This document shows, piece after piece, positions 1 through 6,119 of a stretch of 6,372 nt of DNA. A program made the translations under genes and the position numbers. How positions within the stretch are numbered: the stretch's first letter is position 1; each line of letters opens with the position of its first letter. The DNA is from Gallionella sp. (GTDB lineage Bacteria > Pseudomonadota > Gammaproteobacteria > Burkholderiales > Gallionellaceae), in contig JARCRR010000129.1 in assembly GCA_029850565.1 (NCBI GenBank), positions 1 through 6,372 on the forward strand, in the 5' to 3' direction. Under the pieces are notes generated by a model, which had not been told where the DNA came from, did not search any database, and worked only from the letters and a program-made list of their open reading frames with translations.

Positions 1-2843
1 ACATATGGAGCATTCCAACCATCTCCGGCACTGGCGCGCTGGCCGTGGGCACGGCGCTTACGATGAATGCCAACTCCACGTTCGGTTTGACGGGCATGGA
101 CCTCATCAACAACGGCACGATGAGTGGCGACGGCACGATCAATCTCAGTGTGGGCAATAGTTTCACCAACAACGGCACAATCAATCCGGGCGGCGTGGGC
201 ACAGTGGGGGCGTTGACCATCAACGGCAATACGATTCTGGGCAACGCATCGGTGCTGAACTTCGACTTGGGCGGTGTGGGAGGAGGGCAGTCCGATAGTT
301 TGAACGTGTTCGGCAATGCCACGCTGGCAGGAACGGTGAATGGCCAGATAGTGGCGGCACATGTTCCCGTGTTCGGCAGTGCTTATCCTGTGTTGTATGT
401 GAGTGGTTCGGCGAGTGGTGTGATTCCATCGCTGAACCTTCCGCTGGGTTTCACACCGGGTTACAACCTGGCGGCGGGTGAAGCATTGCGCATGATCTAC
501 TCCAACAATGTTAATACGTTCACCAACCTTGCCGGCGGATTGAGTTGGACACTGCCGGGCAACTGGAGCGGCAGCGTGTTACCAAGTGCGCTGGACATCG
601 CGCTGATCAGCGCGGGTTATTCCGTGGTGCATGACACAGGTGCAGATACGGTGACGGGTTTGTTCATCAACGGCGGTAATGCCTTGAATGTTTCCGGCGG
701 TTCGTTGACGGTGTCCGGCACGACCACACTCAACGGTGCGCTGACAGTGTCCGGCACGGGTGCCGCCAGCTTTTACGGTTTGCTGGATGGCGCTGCGACC
801 GGGCAGGTGAACGTGACAGGCGGTATCTTGAACCTGAGCACGAACTCATCCATTTCCAGTTTCAATCTGGGCGGTGGAACGGTGAATGCGCCTGCGGGAC
901 TGAATGTGGGAAATTTCAATCATAGCGGTGGTTGGCTCAATGGCACGGGCACCTTGGTGGTGACTAATAGCTTCAACCAGGCAATTAGCAACCAGATAGT
1001 TGGCGGGCTGGGAGATACTTTTTCCAGTATCAGCATCACACAAGTGTTTGGCAATCTTTTGGCCGACAGATTGGGCGCGACAGGATCTGTAGCCATTTTT
1101 GCTAATGGCGATGTCAGTATAAAGGGGGTGGCCGTTACCGGAACAGGGCTGTTGTCCAGCCAAGATGCGGTCAATATCCAATCCACGGGTTGGGTTAAGA
1201 CAGAAGCAGTGAGTGCCGCTTCGGGTAGCATCCGAATTTCGGGTGACGCTGGAGTCGATTTGGATACTCTAGATTGGACACCCACGATCCACGCCCAAAC
1301 TGGAGATGTGCACATCGGTAGTGCTGTCGGCAATGTGATGGCTACCTACTGGGCCAATGTGATCGGTCAGAATGTCAATATCAGCGCGGCAGGGTCAGTC
1401 AGCGATGGTGCTGCCCCCAATTTTGGAACTATCACTGCAAATGCGCTCAATGTGGTGGCGGGTGGCGGCATCAACTTAAATACTGCGGTGGCGAATATCG
1501 CGACCAATAACAGTGGCACAGGCAATACGCTAATCAATAATAAGGGTGTGCTGATGGTCGGTAGTATGGGCGACACGCTCGGAAGCGTTACGCTGAACAA
1601 CGGAGGGAATTTGACAGTGAGTGGCATATCCGCAAACGGTTTGAATTTGACCGCAAGTGGAACGACATCCGATATTCTCGTAAACGGTTCGGCGACCTCT
1701 TCCAATGGCATGACTGTCGTTGCGGGGCAGGATATTCTGGTCGGGCCTGGAGGAGGTGCGTTGATTGCGACGGTAGGACCTCAGACAATTACCGCCGGTC
1801 GCGACATAAGTGTGATCCAGCAAGGCGGCAGTGCTTATGTGGAAAGCTGGACGGGGTTGCAGACCCTCGCTGTGGGAAGAGACTTACTCGTGCAAGTGAC
1901 CAACAATTCCGGTCTTGAGTCGCATATCGAATCATCGGCAGGGCAGACCATCTCGGTAGGACGCAATCTAACCATGAATGCGCTGGATATCGATCAAGCG
2001 CGGATCAATAACTACGGCGGCAATCAATTCATCGCGGTGGGCGGCGATATGACGCTCAATGCCGTGCAAGACATCGCGCATATACAAAGCACGGCAGGAA
2101 CACAAACCATCAATGTCGCGGGTAACCTATCCATGTCGGGTAAATCCTCTTTCGATAATGCCTACTTGTTTGGCGCATTGGGACAAACCATCACTGTGGG
2201 CGGGAAGCTGTCCATGCTGGGCGGAACAGGGGCTGCGGATATCGCGAGCAATGGCTCCCTTAATCTTATTGCCGCAGGTATGGATTTAACCGGCGGTGTT
2301 TCGGCCAATGGTCAGGCGATACTGATTTCCCACTCCGACGTCAAGTTGGGTAGCGGAGCGGCACTCTCAGCGGGTGCGGGTGGCAACATGATCATCGCGG
2401 CTCAGGGTAACTTCTTCAATAATTCCGGCATTACCACGCCGATTACGGCAGGTAATGCCATTATTTATGTCGCGTCCCAATCGGGTAGCAGCCTTGGGGG
2501 GATGGTGCCGGGTTTTACGTTCTATGGTTGCTCTTATGGCAACTGCACGGTGAACTTGCCCAAGAGCGGTATCGGTTTTGTGTATAGAGCGTCTGCTCAG
2601 CCGAATTCATCGCAAGGGCGTGAAACAGAATTGCAGATTGAAAAACTGGTGAACACCATTGCCATGGTGCCTAGCGGATTTATTGGGGATAAACCACTTG
2701 TCGCTTCGGTAGTAATGGATGTTCCGCCCGTCGATACGCCAGTCAAACAAAAAAATGAGGCCGAGGCAGAAGCGGCGGTCGAGGCCTCTGTTACCGATCC
2801 GACCGTCCCACAAACGCTCCAACCATTACAAATGTGTCAATAA
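1..2843 (+). CDS. Two-partner secretion exoprotein (TpsA, FHA/haemagglutinin-like), C-terminal part
   Basis: Large secreted beta-helix adhesin or haemagglutinin of the two-partner secretion type, reading from base 3 to a TAA at 2841. There is no in-frame stop before the left edge, so the start, signal peptide and TPS domain lie outside the window. About 946 residues are visible. They are rich in Gly, Asn, Ser, Thr and Val, with short alternating hydrophobic strands typical of right-handed beta-helix proteins. The front part (to about base 960) has autotransporter-like repeats such as NNGTINPGG and an NWSGSVLPSALD module. The rest is FHA-like (GNLTVS, GRDLLV and similar strands), including tandem units at 1776-2264. 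Cys-X4-Cys (codons 2529 and 2544) is followed by a non-repetitive, acidic, Ala/Glu-rich tail ending MCQ. The next gene, its likely transporter, starts 10 nt downstream, which supports the TpsA call. Ligand and exact function cannot be told from sequence. A GTG at 45 could be mistaken for a start, but coding continues upstream of it. Confidence 0.9.
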   Translation, partial: IWSIPTISGTGALAVGTALTMNANSTFGLTGMDLINNGTMSGDGTINLSVGNSFTNNGTINPGGVGTVGALTINGNTILGNASVLNFDLGGVGGGQSDSLNVFGNATLAGTVNGQIVAAHVPVFGSAYPVLYVSGSASGVIPSLNLPLGFTPGYNLAAGEALRMIYSNNVNTFTNLAGGLSWTLPGNWSGSVLPSALDIALISAGYSVVHDTGADTVTGLFINGGNALNVSGGSLTVSGTTTLNGALTVSGTGAASFYGLLDGAATGQVNVTGGILNLSTNSSISSFNLGGGTVNAPAGLNVGNFNHSGGWLNGTGTLVVTNSFNQAISNQIVGGLGDTFSSISITQVFGNLLADRLGATGSVAIFANGDVSIKGVAVTGTGLLSSQDAVNIQSTGWVKTEAVSAASGSIRISGDAGVDLDTLDWTPTIHAQTGDVHIGSAVGNVMATYWANVIGQNVNISAAGSVSDGAAPNFGTITANALNVVAGGGINLNTAVANIATNNSGTGNTLINNKGVLMVGSMGDTLGSVTLNNGGNLTVSGISANGLNLTASGTTSDILVNGSATSSNGMTVVAGQDILVGPGGGALIATVGPQTITAGRDISVIQQGGSAYVESWTGLQTLAVGRDLLVQVTNNSGLESHIESSAGQTISVGRNLTMNALDIDQARINNYGGNQFIAVGGDMTLNAVQDIAHIQSTAGTQTINVAGNLSMSGKSSFDNAYLFGALGQTITVGGKLSMLGGTGAADIASNGSLNLIAAGMDLTGGVSANGQAILISHSDVKLGSGAALSAGAGGNMIIAAQGNFFNNSGITTPITAGNAIIYVASQSGSSLGGMVPGFTFYGCSYGNCTVNLPKSGIGFVYRASAQPNSSQGRETELQIEKLVNTIAMVPSGFIGDKPLVASVVMDVPPVDTPVKQKNEAEAEAAVEASVTDPTVPQTLQPLQMCQ
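540..960 (+). other. NWS-module and autotransporter-like strand-repeat segment inside TpsA
   Basis: The segment starts with LSWTLPGNWSGSVLPSALDI, a W...GNWS...P..xD.A.I pattern seen at the head of beta-strand repeat blocks in many bacterial surface proteins. It continues with short strands of the type LTVSGTTTLNGALTVSGTG and VNVTGGILNLSTNS. Each strand pair would be one rung of a beta-helix. This texture is more regular and more Gly/Thr-rich than the FHA-like part that follows. The boundary is approximate and the module assignment rests on motif recognition only. Confidence 0.5.
1776..2264 (+). repeat. Six tandem 26-29-residue beta-helix repeats in TpsA
   Basis: Six in-frame units begin at 1776, 1854, 1941, 2019, 2097 and 2181, with lengths of 26, 29, 26, 26, 28 and about 28 residues. 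Each opens with a version of G-x-Q-T-I-x-V-G-x-D/N-L-x-V/M: GPQTITAGRDISV, GLQTLAVGRDLLV, GQTISVGRNLTM, GNQFIAVGGDMTL, GTQTINVAGNLSM and GQTITVGGKLSM. A more diverged unit (SNGMTVVAGQDILV) lies just before the first. The repeats are clear in protein but diverged in DNA, so they are old. They probably stack as beta-helix coils of the exoprotein stalk. Confidence 0.8.
2520..2546 (+). other. C-terminal Cys-X4-Cys motif of TpsA
   Basis: The residues FYGCSYGNC contain two cysteines (codons 2529-2531 and 2544-2546), the first in a long visible stretch that is otherwise cysteine-free. A third cysteine sits at the penultimate position (codon 2835). Some TPS exoproteins, such as HMW1 of Haemophilus influenzae, use a C-terminal cysteine pair to form a disulphide-closed loop that keeps the protein anchored to the cell. 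Here the spacing is shorter, and the same role is only an analogy. Confidence 0.5.
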
Positions 2844-2847
2844 AGGG
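2842..2847 (+). promoter_or_regulatory. Ribosome binding site of the TpsB gene
   Basis: AAAGGG overlaps the TAA stop of the exoprotein gene and lies 6 nt before the ATG at 2854. This supports 2854 as the transporter start and suggests translation is linked to the end of the upstream gene. Confidence 0.65.
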
Positions 2848-2853
2848 TCGAAC

Positions 2854-4458
2854 ATGAAACGATATTTAAAGTTCATTGCGGTGTTCCTGATTTGCTCGTT
2901 GCCAATGGTGCCGGTATGTGCAGAGGATGTGCCGGTACTACCTTCCTTGGCAGCAGAGTCGCAACCTGACGTTTTGCGCTTCGATATTTCCGGTTACCAG
3001 GTGGATGGTGCATCGCTGCTAAGCAAAGAGGAGATCGATGCGGCAGTCGCCCCTTTTGTTGGCAAGAGCAAGGATTTTTCCGACGTACAACGGGCACTGG
3101 AGGCGGTGGAGGAGTTATATGCTCAGCGCGGTTTTTCGGCGGTGCATCTGCTGTTACCGGAACAGGAACTGGAAAAAGGTTCGGTGCTCTTTCAGGCGAT
3201 AGAAGGCCGTTTTGGCAAAATCGTGGTGAAGGATAATCAATTCGTGAGCGAGGCGAATGTGCTGAATGCGTTGCCTTCAGTGCGCAGCGGAGGTGTGCCA
3301 AAATCGAAGCAGATCGCACATGAGTTGAAATTGGCTAACGAGAATCCTGCACGCCAGTTGAATGTCGTTTTGAAAGCAGGTGAAAAAGACGATGAGGTGG
3401 ATGCCAGCGTGCTGGTGACCGACAGCAAGCCTTCTGCATGGAGTGTGACGTTCGACAACTCCGGCTCTAAAGAGACAGGCAACACCAGACTGGGGGTCGC
3501 TTACCGCAATGCGAATTTATTCGATGCGGATCATGTGGGTTCTCTGCAATTCCAGACTTCACCGGAGCATCCGAACCGCGTGATGGTAATAGGCGGGGGA
3601 TACAAGATACCTCGCTATCAGTCCGGCGATTCGTGGGAAATCTTCGGCGGCTATTCGAACGTCAATTCCCTAGTTGGTGGCCTGACCAATTTCCAAGGCG
3701 GTGGCTTGATGTTCAGTGCTCGCGATAACTGGATGCTGGACCGTGTTGCCGGGTTCGATCCGCGTCTTTCTTTCGGCTTGGATTGGCGCACTTTCAATGC
3801 ACTGAAACAAACACAGCCTACAACCTCGGTGTTGTATAACGAGATCGTTGCTACGCCATTGAGTGTGGCGATTGCCGCTATTGGCAAGGTTGCGCATGGC
3901 GAAGCAAGCTTTAACGCGTCTATTGCCATGAACATGCCATTGATGAGCAAGGGCAAGAAAGCGGATTTCGCCCGATATGACCCTTTTGGGATTCTGAAGC
4001 CCGATGTCAATTACAGCGTGCTGCGTTATGGTGTCAATTATGCGCGAGTGGTCGGCGAAGATTGGCAATTGCGCGCGGCGATGAACGGACAGTGGTCGAA
4101 CAATGTGCTGATTCTGGGTGAGCAGATGCGCCTTGGAGGTGCAGACGGCGTGCGCGGTTTTGCGGAAGGCAGTGAGGGGGGGGAGAATGGTCAGCGGATA
4201 AATCTGGAAGCATACTCACCCGGCAAGAGTATATGGTTGTATGAAGGCAGGGCTCTGGTTTTCTACGACGCCGGTAAAGTCTCTTCCAGCAATGGCACAA
4301 GTTCTTCGATTGCGTCAACCGGGGTCGGCTTGCGGGCAACGAGTTCGGGGCAGCTCTCTTTGCGCGCGGATATGGGTTGGATTCTGAATGAGGGTGTCGA
4401 TCCCTTGTATCGCAAGGGTGATTGGCGTATCCATACTTCAATGTCGTTGTCATTTTAG
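2854..4458 (+). CDS. Two-partner secretion transporter (TpsB, FhaC/ShlB family)
   Basis: Outer-membrane beta-barrel pore that secretes the partner TpsA; Omp85 superfamily, 534 residues. The signal peptide is residues 1-23, with a hydrophobic core and cleavage after VCA. POTRA 1 spans about residues 39-126 and POTRA 2 about 127-190, followed by a 16-strand-type barrel to the end. The barrel carries the conserved loop-6 motif VRGF (433-436) and the partner motif FYDAG (470-474). In FhaC-type proteins the loop-6 Arg contacts the Asp of the latter. The C-terminal residue is Phe (SMSLSF), the usual BAM targeting signal. Only about 16 residues separate the signal peptide from POTRA 1, which seems short for the FhaC H1 plug helix plus linker. 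The start at 2854 is chosen for its SD and signal peptide; an in-frame ATG at 2719 only adds a basic stretch overlapping the upstream gene. A run of eight G lies at 4176-4183. Confidence 0.95.
   Translation: MKRYLKFIAVFLICSLPMVPVCAEDVPVLPSLAAESQPDVLRFDISGYQVDGASLLSKEEIDAAVAPFVGKSKDFSDVQRALEAVEELYAQRGFSAVHLLLPEQELEKGSVLFQAIEGRFGKIVVKDNQFVSEANVLNALPSVRSGGVPKSKQIAHELKLANENPARQLNVVLKAGEKDDEVDASVLVTDSKPSAWSVTFDNSGSKETGNTRLGVAYRNANLFDADHVGSLQFQTSPEHPNRVMVIGGGYKIPRYQSGDSWEIFGGYSNVNSLVGGLTNFQGGGLMFSARDNWMLDRVAGFDPRLSFGLDWRTFNALKQTQPTTSVLYNEIVATPLSVAIAAIGKVAHGEASFNASIAMNMPLMSKGKKADFARYDPFGILKPDVNYSVLRYGVNYARVVGEDWQLRAAMNGQWSNNVLILGEQMRLGGADGVRGFAEGSEGGENGQRINLEAYSPGKSIWLYEGRALVFYDAGKVSSSNGTSSSIASTGVGLRATSSGQLSLRADMGWILNEGVDPLYRKGDWRIHTSMSLSF
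4176..4183 (+). repeat. G8 homopolymer in the TpsB coding region
   Basis: Eight consecutive G bases cover the end of a Glu codon, two GGG Gly codons and the first base of the next Glu codon (around residues 441-444), just after the VRGF loop motif. Such tracts are prone to slipped-strand mispairing. A gain or loss of one G would shift the frame and remove the last barrel strands. Confidence 0.9.
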
Positions 4459-4462
4459 CGGT

Positions 4463-4467
4463 GGAGG
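4463..4467 (+). promoter_or_regulatory. Ribosome binding site of the FecR-domain gene
   Basis: A perfect GGAGG core lies 5 nt before the GTG at 4473 and 14 nt before the ATG at 4482. It favours the GTG as the start, giving a signal peptide that begins with MRKMSS. Confidence 0.7.
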
Positions 4468-4472
4468 TTAAC

Positions 4473-5831
4473 GTGAGAAAAATGAGTTCATTCTTGGCGA
4501 TGTTGGTAGTTTGGGCGATTTCCATTCCGTTGCAAGCGGCAGAAGTATCGGGCAAGATCGGCTATATGAGCGGTGCATTGATGGCGCAAAGATCCGATGG
4601 CACGGTCAAGGTGATGGTGCCGAAATCGGAGGTGTTGGAAGGCGATGTGCTGGTCACTGCGAAAGATAGTTATGCGCAGGTGGTGATGAATGACGGAACC
4701 AAGATGACTTTGCGGCCCAACTCCAATCTCAAGATCGAGTTATATCAGTTCAAAAAAGAATCGCCGCAAACCGATAATGCGGTATTTCGTTTGATGAAAG
4801 GAGGTTTCCGCACAGTGACGGGTTTGATCGGCAAACGCGGCAATCCGGATGCGTACAAATTACGCGCGGCAACGGCGACCATCGGCATTCGCGGTACCGA
4901 TTTCACTTCTCGCTTGTGTGCGACCAAGGATTGCGCAGACGATGGCGAAGCTGCAAAACCCGCCAAATCGCCCGTCGAGCAAGCGAAGGCAGTGGGGCGC
5001 GTGATGCTGATTCAGGGCGAAATGGCCGCGAAAGAGACGAGCGGCAAGACACGCAAGTTGATGCTTGGTTCGCCGGTGTTTGAAGGGGATACTTTGATGA
5101 GCAGCGCCAAATCACATGGTGTGGTGGTGTTCCGCGATGGAGGCCGCGCCACTTTGCAGGAGAACAGCGAATTCCAAGTAGAGGCGTTCAAATACGACAA
5201 AGCAGCCAATCAGGAAAACGCTGCATTGCGCTTGCTGAAAGGCGGAGTGCGGGTAGTGACGGGGTTGATCGGACGTGCCAATCACGACAATTACAAGTTC
5301 AGGATGTCCGGCGCGACTATCGGTATTCGTGGCACCGGATTCGATGCGTGGGTGGGCGGTGCATGCGCGGAAAAAGAAGAGGGTTGCGAAGGCGTGTATG
5401 TGTGGAGCGGAGAGGTAGTACTGGTTTCGCCTGGAGGTTCATTTACTGTTGCGCTGAATCAGGCTGCCAGTATTGCCAAAGAGACTGGTAAGCCTGTGCA
5501 GATCATCAAGATTCCTGCCAGCATTCTTCAGAATATCGCACCGCGTCCGGATAGCATTTCGATCGATGTGGAAAAACTGTTCGAAGAAAGCTCGAACAGC
5601 GGCGACCCCGGTTTGTATGTGACAGTGCATGACGGGCAGGTGATTCTGTCCAAGGGCGATATGAAAGTCGATCTTGGTAAGGGTGAAAGCGGATTTACCA
5701 ACGAGCAGACTCTGACACGTTTGGCTGCCACACCGAGTTTCATGGGAGCCGACAAGAAATTGGACAACATCGAGAAGAGTGGTGGATCCAATTCCAAAAT
5801 AAATCAGGGTGGCTGCATGGTTGGGCCGTAA
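4473..5831 (+). CDS. Exported protein with two tandem FecR domains
   Basis: This 452-residue protein starts at GTG (SD 5 nt upstream), 14 nt after the TpsB stop, so it is probably the third gene of the TPS operon. Residues 1-22 form a Sec signal peptide with cleavage near LQA/AE. No other membrane helix is seen, so the mature protein should be periplasmic or secreted. Two FecR domains follow at about 25-154 and 174-305. Both have the EGD, DG and TGLIG strands, and the motif ATIGIRGT occurs at 135-142 and again at 281-288. Each domain ends with a cysteine pair (C149/C154 and C298/C305). The C-terminal part carries two related strand pieces, GVYVWSGEVVLVS and GLYVTVHDGQVILS, and a tail with Cys448. 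Canonical FecR is a membrane-spanning regulator of the sigma factor FecI. This protein lacks that layout and has no sigma gene in the window. Homologues near TPS loci are, to my knowledge, functionally uncharacterised. Confidence 0.88.
   Translation: MRKMSSFLAMLVVWAISIPLQAAEVSGKIGYMSGALMAQRSDGTVKVMVPKSEVLEGDVLVTAKDSYAQVVMNDGTKMTLRPNSNLKIELYQFKKESPQTDNAVFRLMKGGFRTVTGLIGKRGNPDAYKLRAATATIGIRGTDFTSRLCATKDCADDGEAAKPAKSPVEQAKAVGRVMLIQGEMAAKETSGKTRKLMLGSPVFEGDTLMSSAKSHGVVVFRDGGRATLQENSEFQVEAFKYDKAANQENAALRLLKGGVRVVTGLIGRANHDNYKFRMSGATIGIRGTGFDAWVGGACAEKEEGCEGVYVWSGEVVLVSPGGSFTVALNQAASIAKETGKPVQIIKIPASILQNIAPRPDSISIDVEKLFEESSNSGDPGLYVTVHDGQVILSKGDMKVDLGKGESGFTNEQTLTRLAATPSFMGADKKLDNIEKSGGSNSKINQGGCMVGP
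4545..4934 (+). repeat. FecR repeat unit 1
   Basis: Residues about 25-154 of the FecR-domain protein. Landmarks are VLEGDVL, MNDGTKMTLRPNS, RLMKGGFRTVTGLIG, ATIGIRGTDF and the cysteine pair C149/C154. They occur in the same order and nearly the same spacing as in unit 2, which starts 149 residues later. Confidence 0.85.
4992..5387 (+). repeat. FecR repeat unit 2
   Basis: Residues about 174-305 of the FecR-domain protein. Landmarks are VFEGDTL, FRDGGRATLQENS, RLLKGGVRVVTGLIG, ATIGIRGTGF and the cysteine pair C298/C305. The DNA for the two signature motifs differs mostly at third codon positions, so the duplication is not recent. Confidence 0.85.
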
Positions 5832-6015
5832 TGTGCAACGACCGGACAGAATTGGGTTGAGGGGCTTTACGTTCTAGCAAAGAATTATTGCTTTGAATTC
5901 CAATGTGCAACGCAACTCCACAAGTTGTGCACTGAGTCGCATCACTTAGATTGAGTCTAGCGAGTGAGGGGGATGAGTTATGCAAATAATCAATCAAACA
6001 ATAGGTCGGCGACAT

Positions 6016-6086
6016 TTGCAATGTTGTGTTTGTGAAGTCTATAGATATGCCGATTTTTATACTTTTCAGACATACAGGTAGATAAT
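6016..6086 (+). promoter_or_regulatory. Weak sigma70-like promoter candidates for the second TpsA gene
   Basis: TTGCAA (6016-6021) and TATAGA (6040-6045) are 18 nt apart and each match the sigma70 consensus at 4 of 6 positions. Two better -10 look-alikes, TATACT (6058-6063) and GATAAT (6081-6086), lack a good -35 at the right distance. All are in the AT-rich stretch just upstream of the start at 6120. Which one is used, if any, cannot be told. Confidence 0.2.
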
Positions 6087-6107
6087 TACAAGCCGGAAGC
6101 GAGCTCT

Positions 6108-6112
6108 GGGGA
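6108..6112 (+). promoter_or_regulatory. Ribosome binding site of the second TpsA gene
   Basis: GGGGA lies 7 nt before the ATG at 6120. The in-frame stop TAG at 6042-6044 and the absence of any other ATG, GTG or TTG between it and 6120 fix this start. Confidence 0.55.
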
Positions 6113-6119
6113 AATTGTC

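Larger units (their letters stand above)
5832..6119 (+). promoter_or_regulatory. Intergenic region between the TPS operon and the second exoprotein gene
   Basis: These 288 nt hold no convincing gene and are AT-richer than the flanks. The 11-mer AATGTGCAACG occurs at 5830-5840 (overlapping the FecR stop) and again at 5902-5912; TGTGCA recurs at 5926-5931. A weak hairpin AGCAA/TTGCT (5876-5892, 7-nt loop) is followed by a short T-poor stretch, so it is at best a poor terminator. A second hairpin pairs 5942-5950 with 5956-5967, with a 3-nt bulge and the loop TTGAG. TGCAAAT (5981-5987) has an inverted copy ATTTGCA at 6014-6020. Since a new long gene starts at 6120, the region probably holds the end of the operon and a promoter for that gene. 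No named operator or riboswitch is recognised. Confidence 0.5.

Noticed and set aside
846..1823. Several overlapping open frames on the - strand opposite the exoprotein
   Set aside because: They are antisense shadows of the low-complexity beta-helix coding sequence, with no SD and no recognisable domain.
1776..2264. Regular spaced repeats that could suggest a CRISPR array
   Set aside because: The units are in frame, diverged in DNA and 78-87 nt long with no identical repeat sequence. They are protein repeats.
2059..2289. 76-codon open frame on the + strand
   Set aside because: It lies wholly inside the repeat block of the exoprotein in another frame, and its protein has no recognisable features.
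2749..2755. A7 run near the end of the exoprotein gene as a slippage site
   Set aside because: Seven A is common by chance, and a shift there would affect only the last ~30 residues.
2719..2853. Longer reading of the transporter from an ATG at 2719
   Set aside because: The extra 45 residues are very basic, overlap the end of the exoprotein gene in another frame and would bury the clear signal peptide. The ATG at 2854 has an SD 6 nt upstream.
4422..4472. Longer reading of the FecR-domain gene from an ATG at 4422
   Set aside because: It overlaps the end of the transporter gene, has no SD and puts residues before the signal peptide. The GTG at 4473 has a perfect GGAGG 5 nt upstream.
4473..5831. 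FecI-FecR-FecA type iron signalling locus
   Set aside because: No ECF sigma factor or TonB-dependent receptor is present in the window, and the protein lacks an internal transmembrane helix.
5876..5895. Rho-independent terminator after the FecR-domain gene
   Set aside because: The stem is only 5 bp (AGCAA/TTGCT or CAAAG/CTTTG), AT-rich and without a proper T run after it.
5919..5929. Palindrome CACAAGTTGTG as an operator
   Set aside because: It is short and matches no regulator site that I recognise. It is not repeated elsewhere in the intergenic region.
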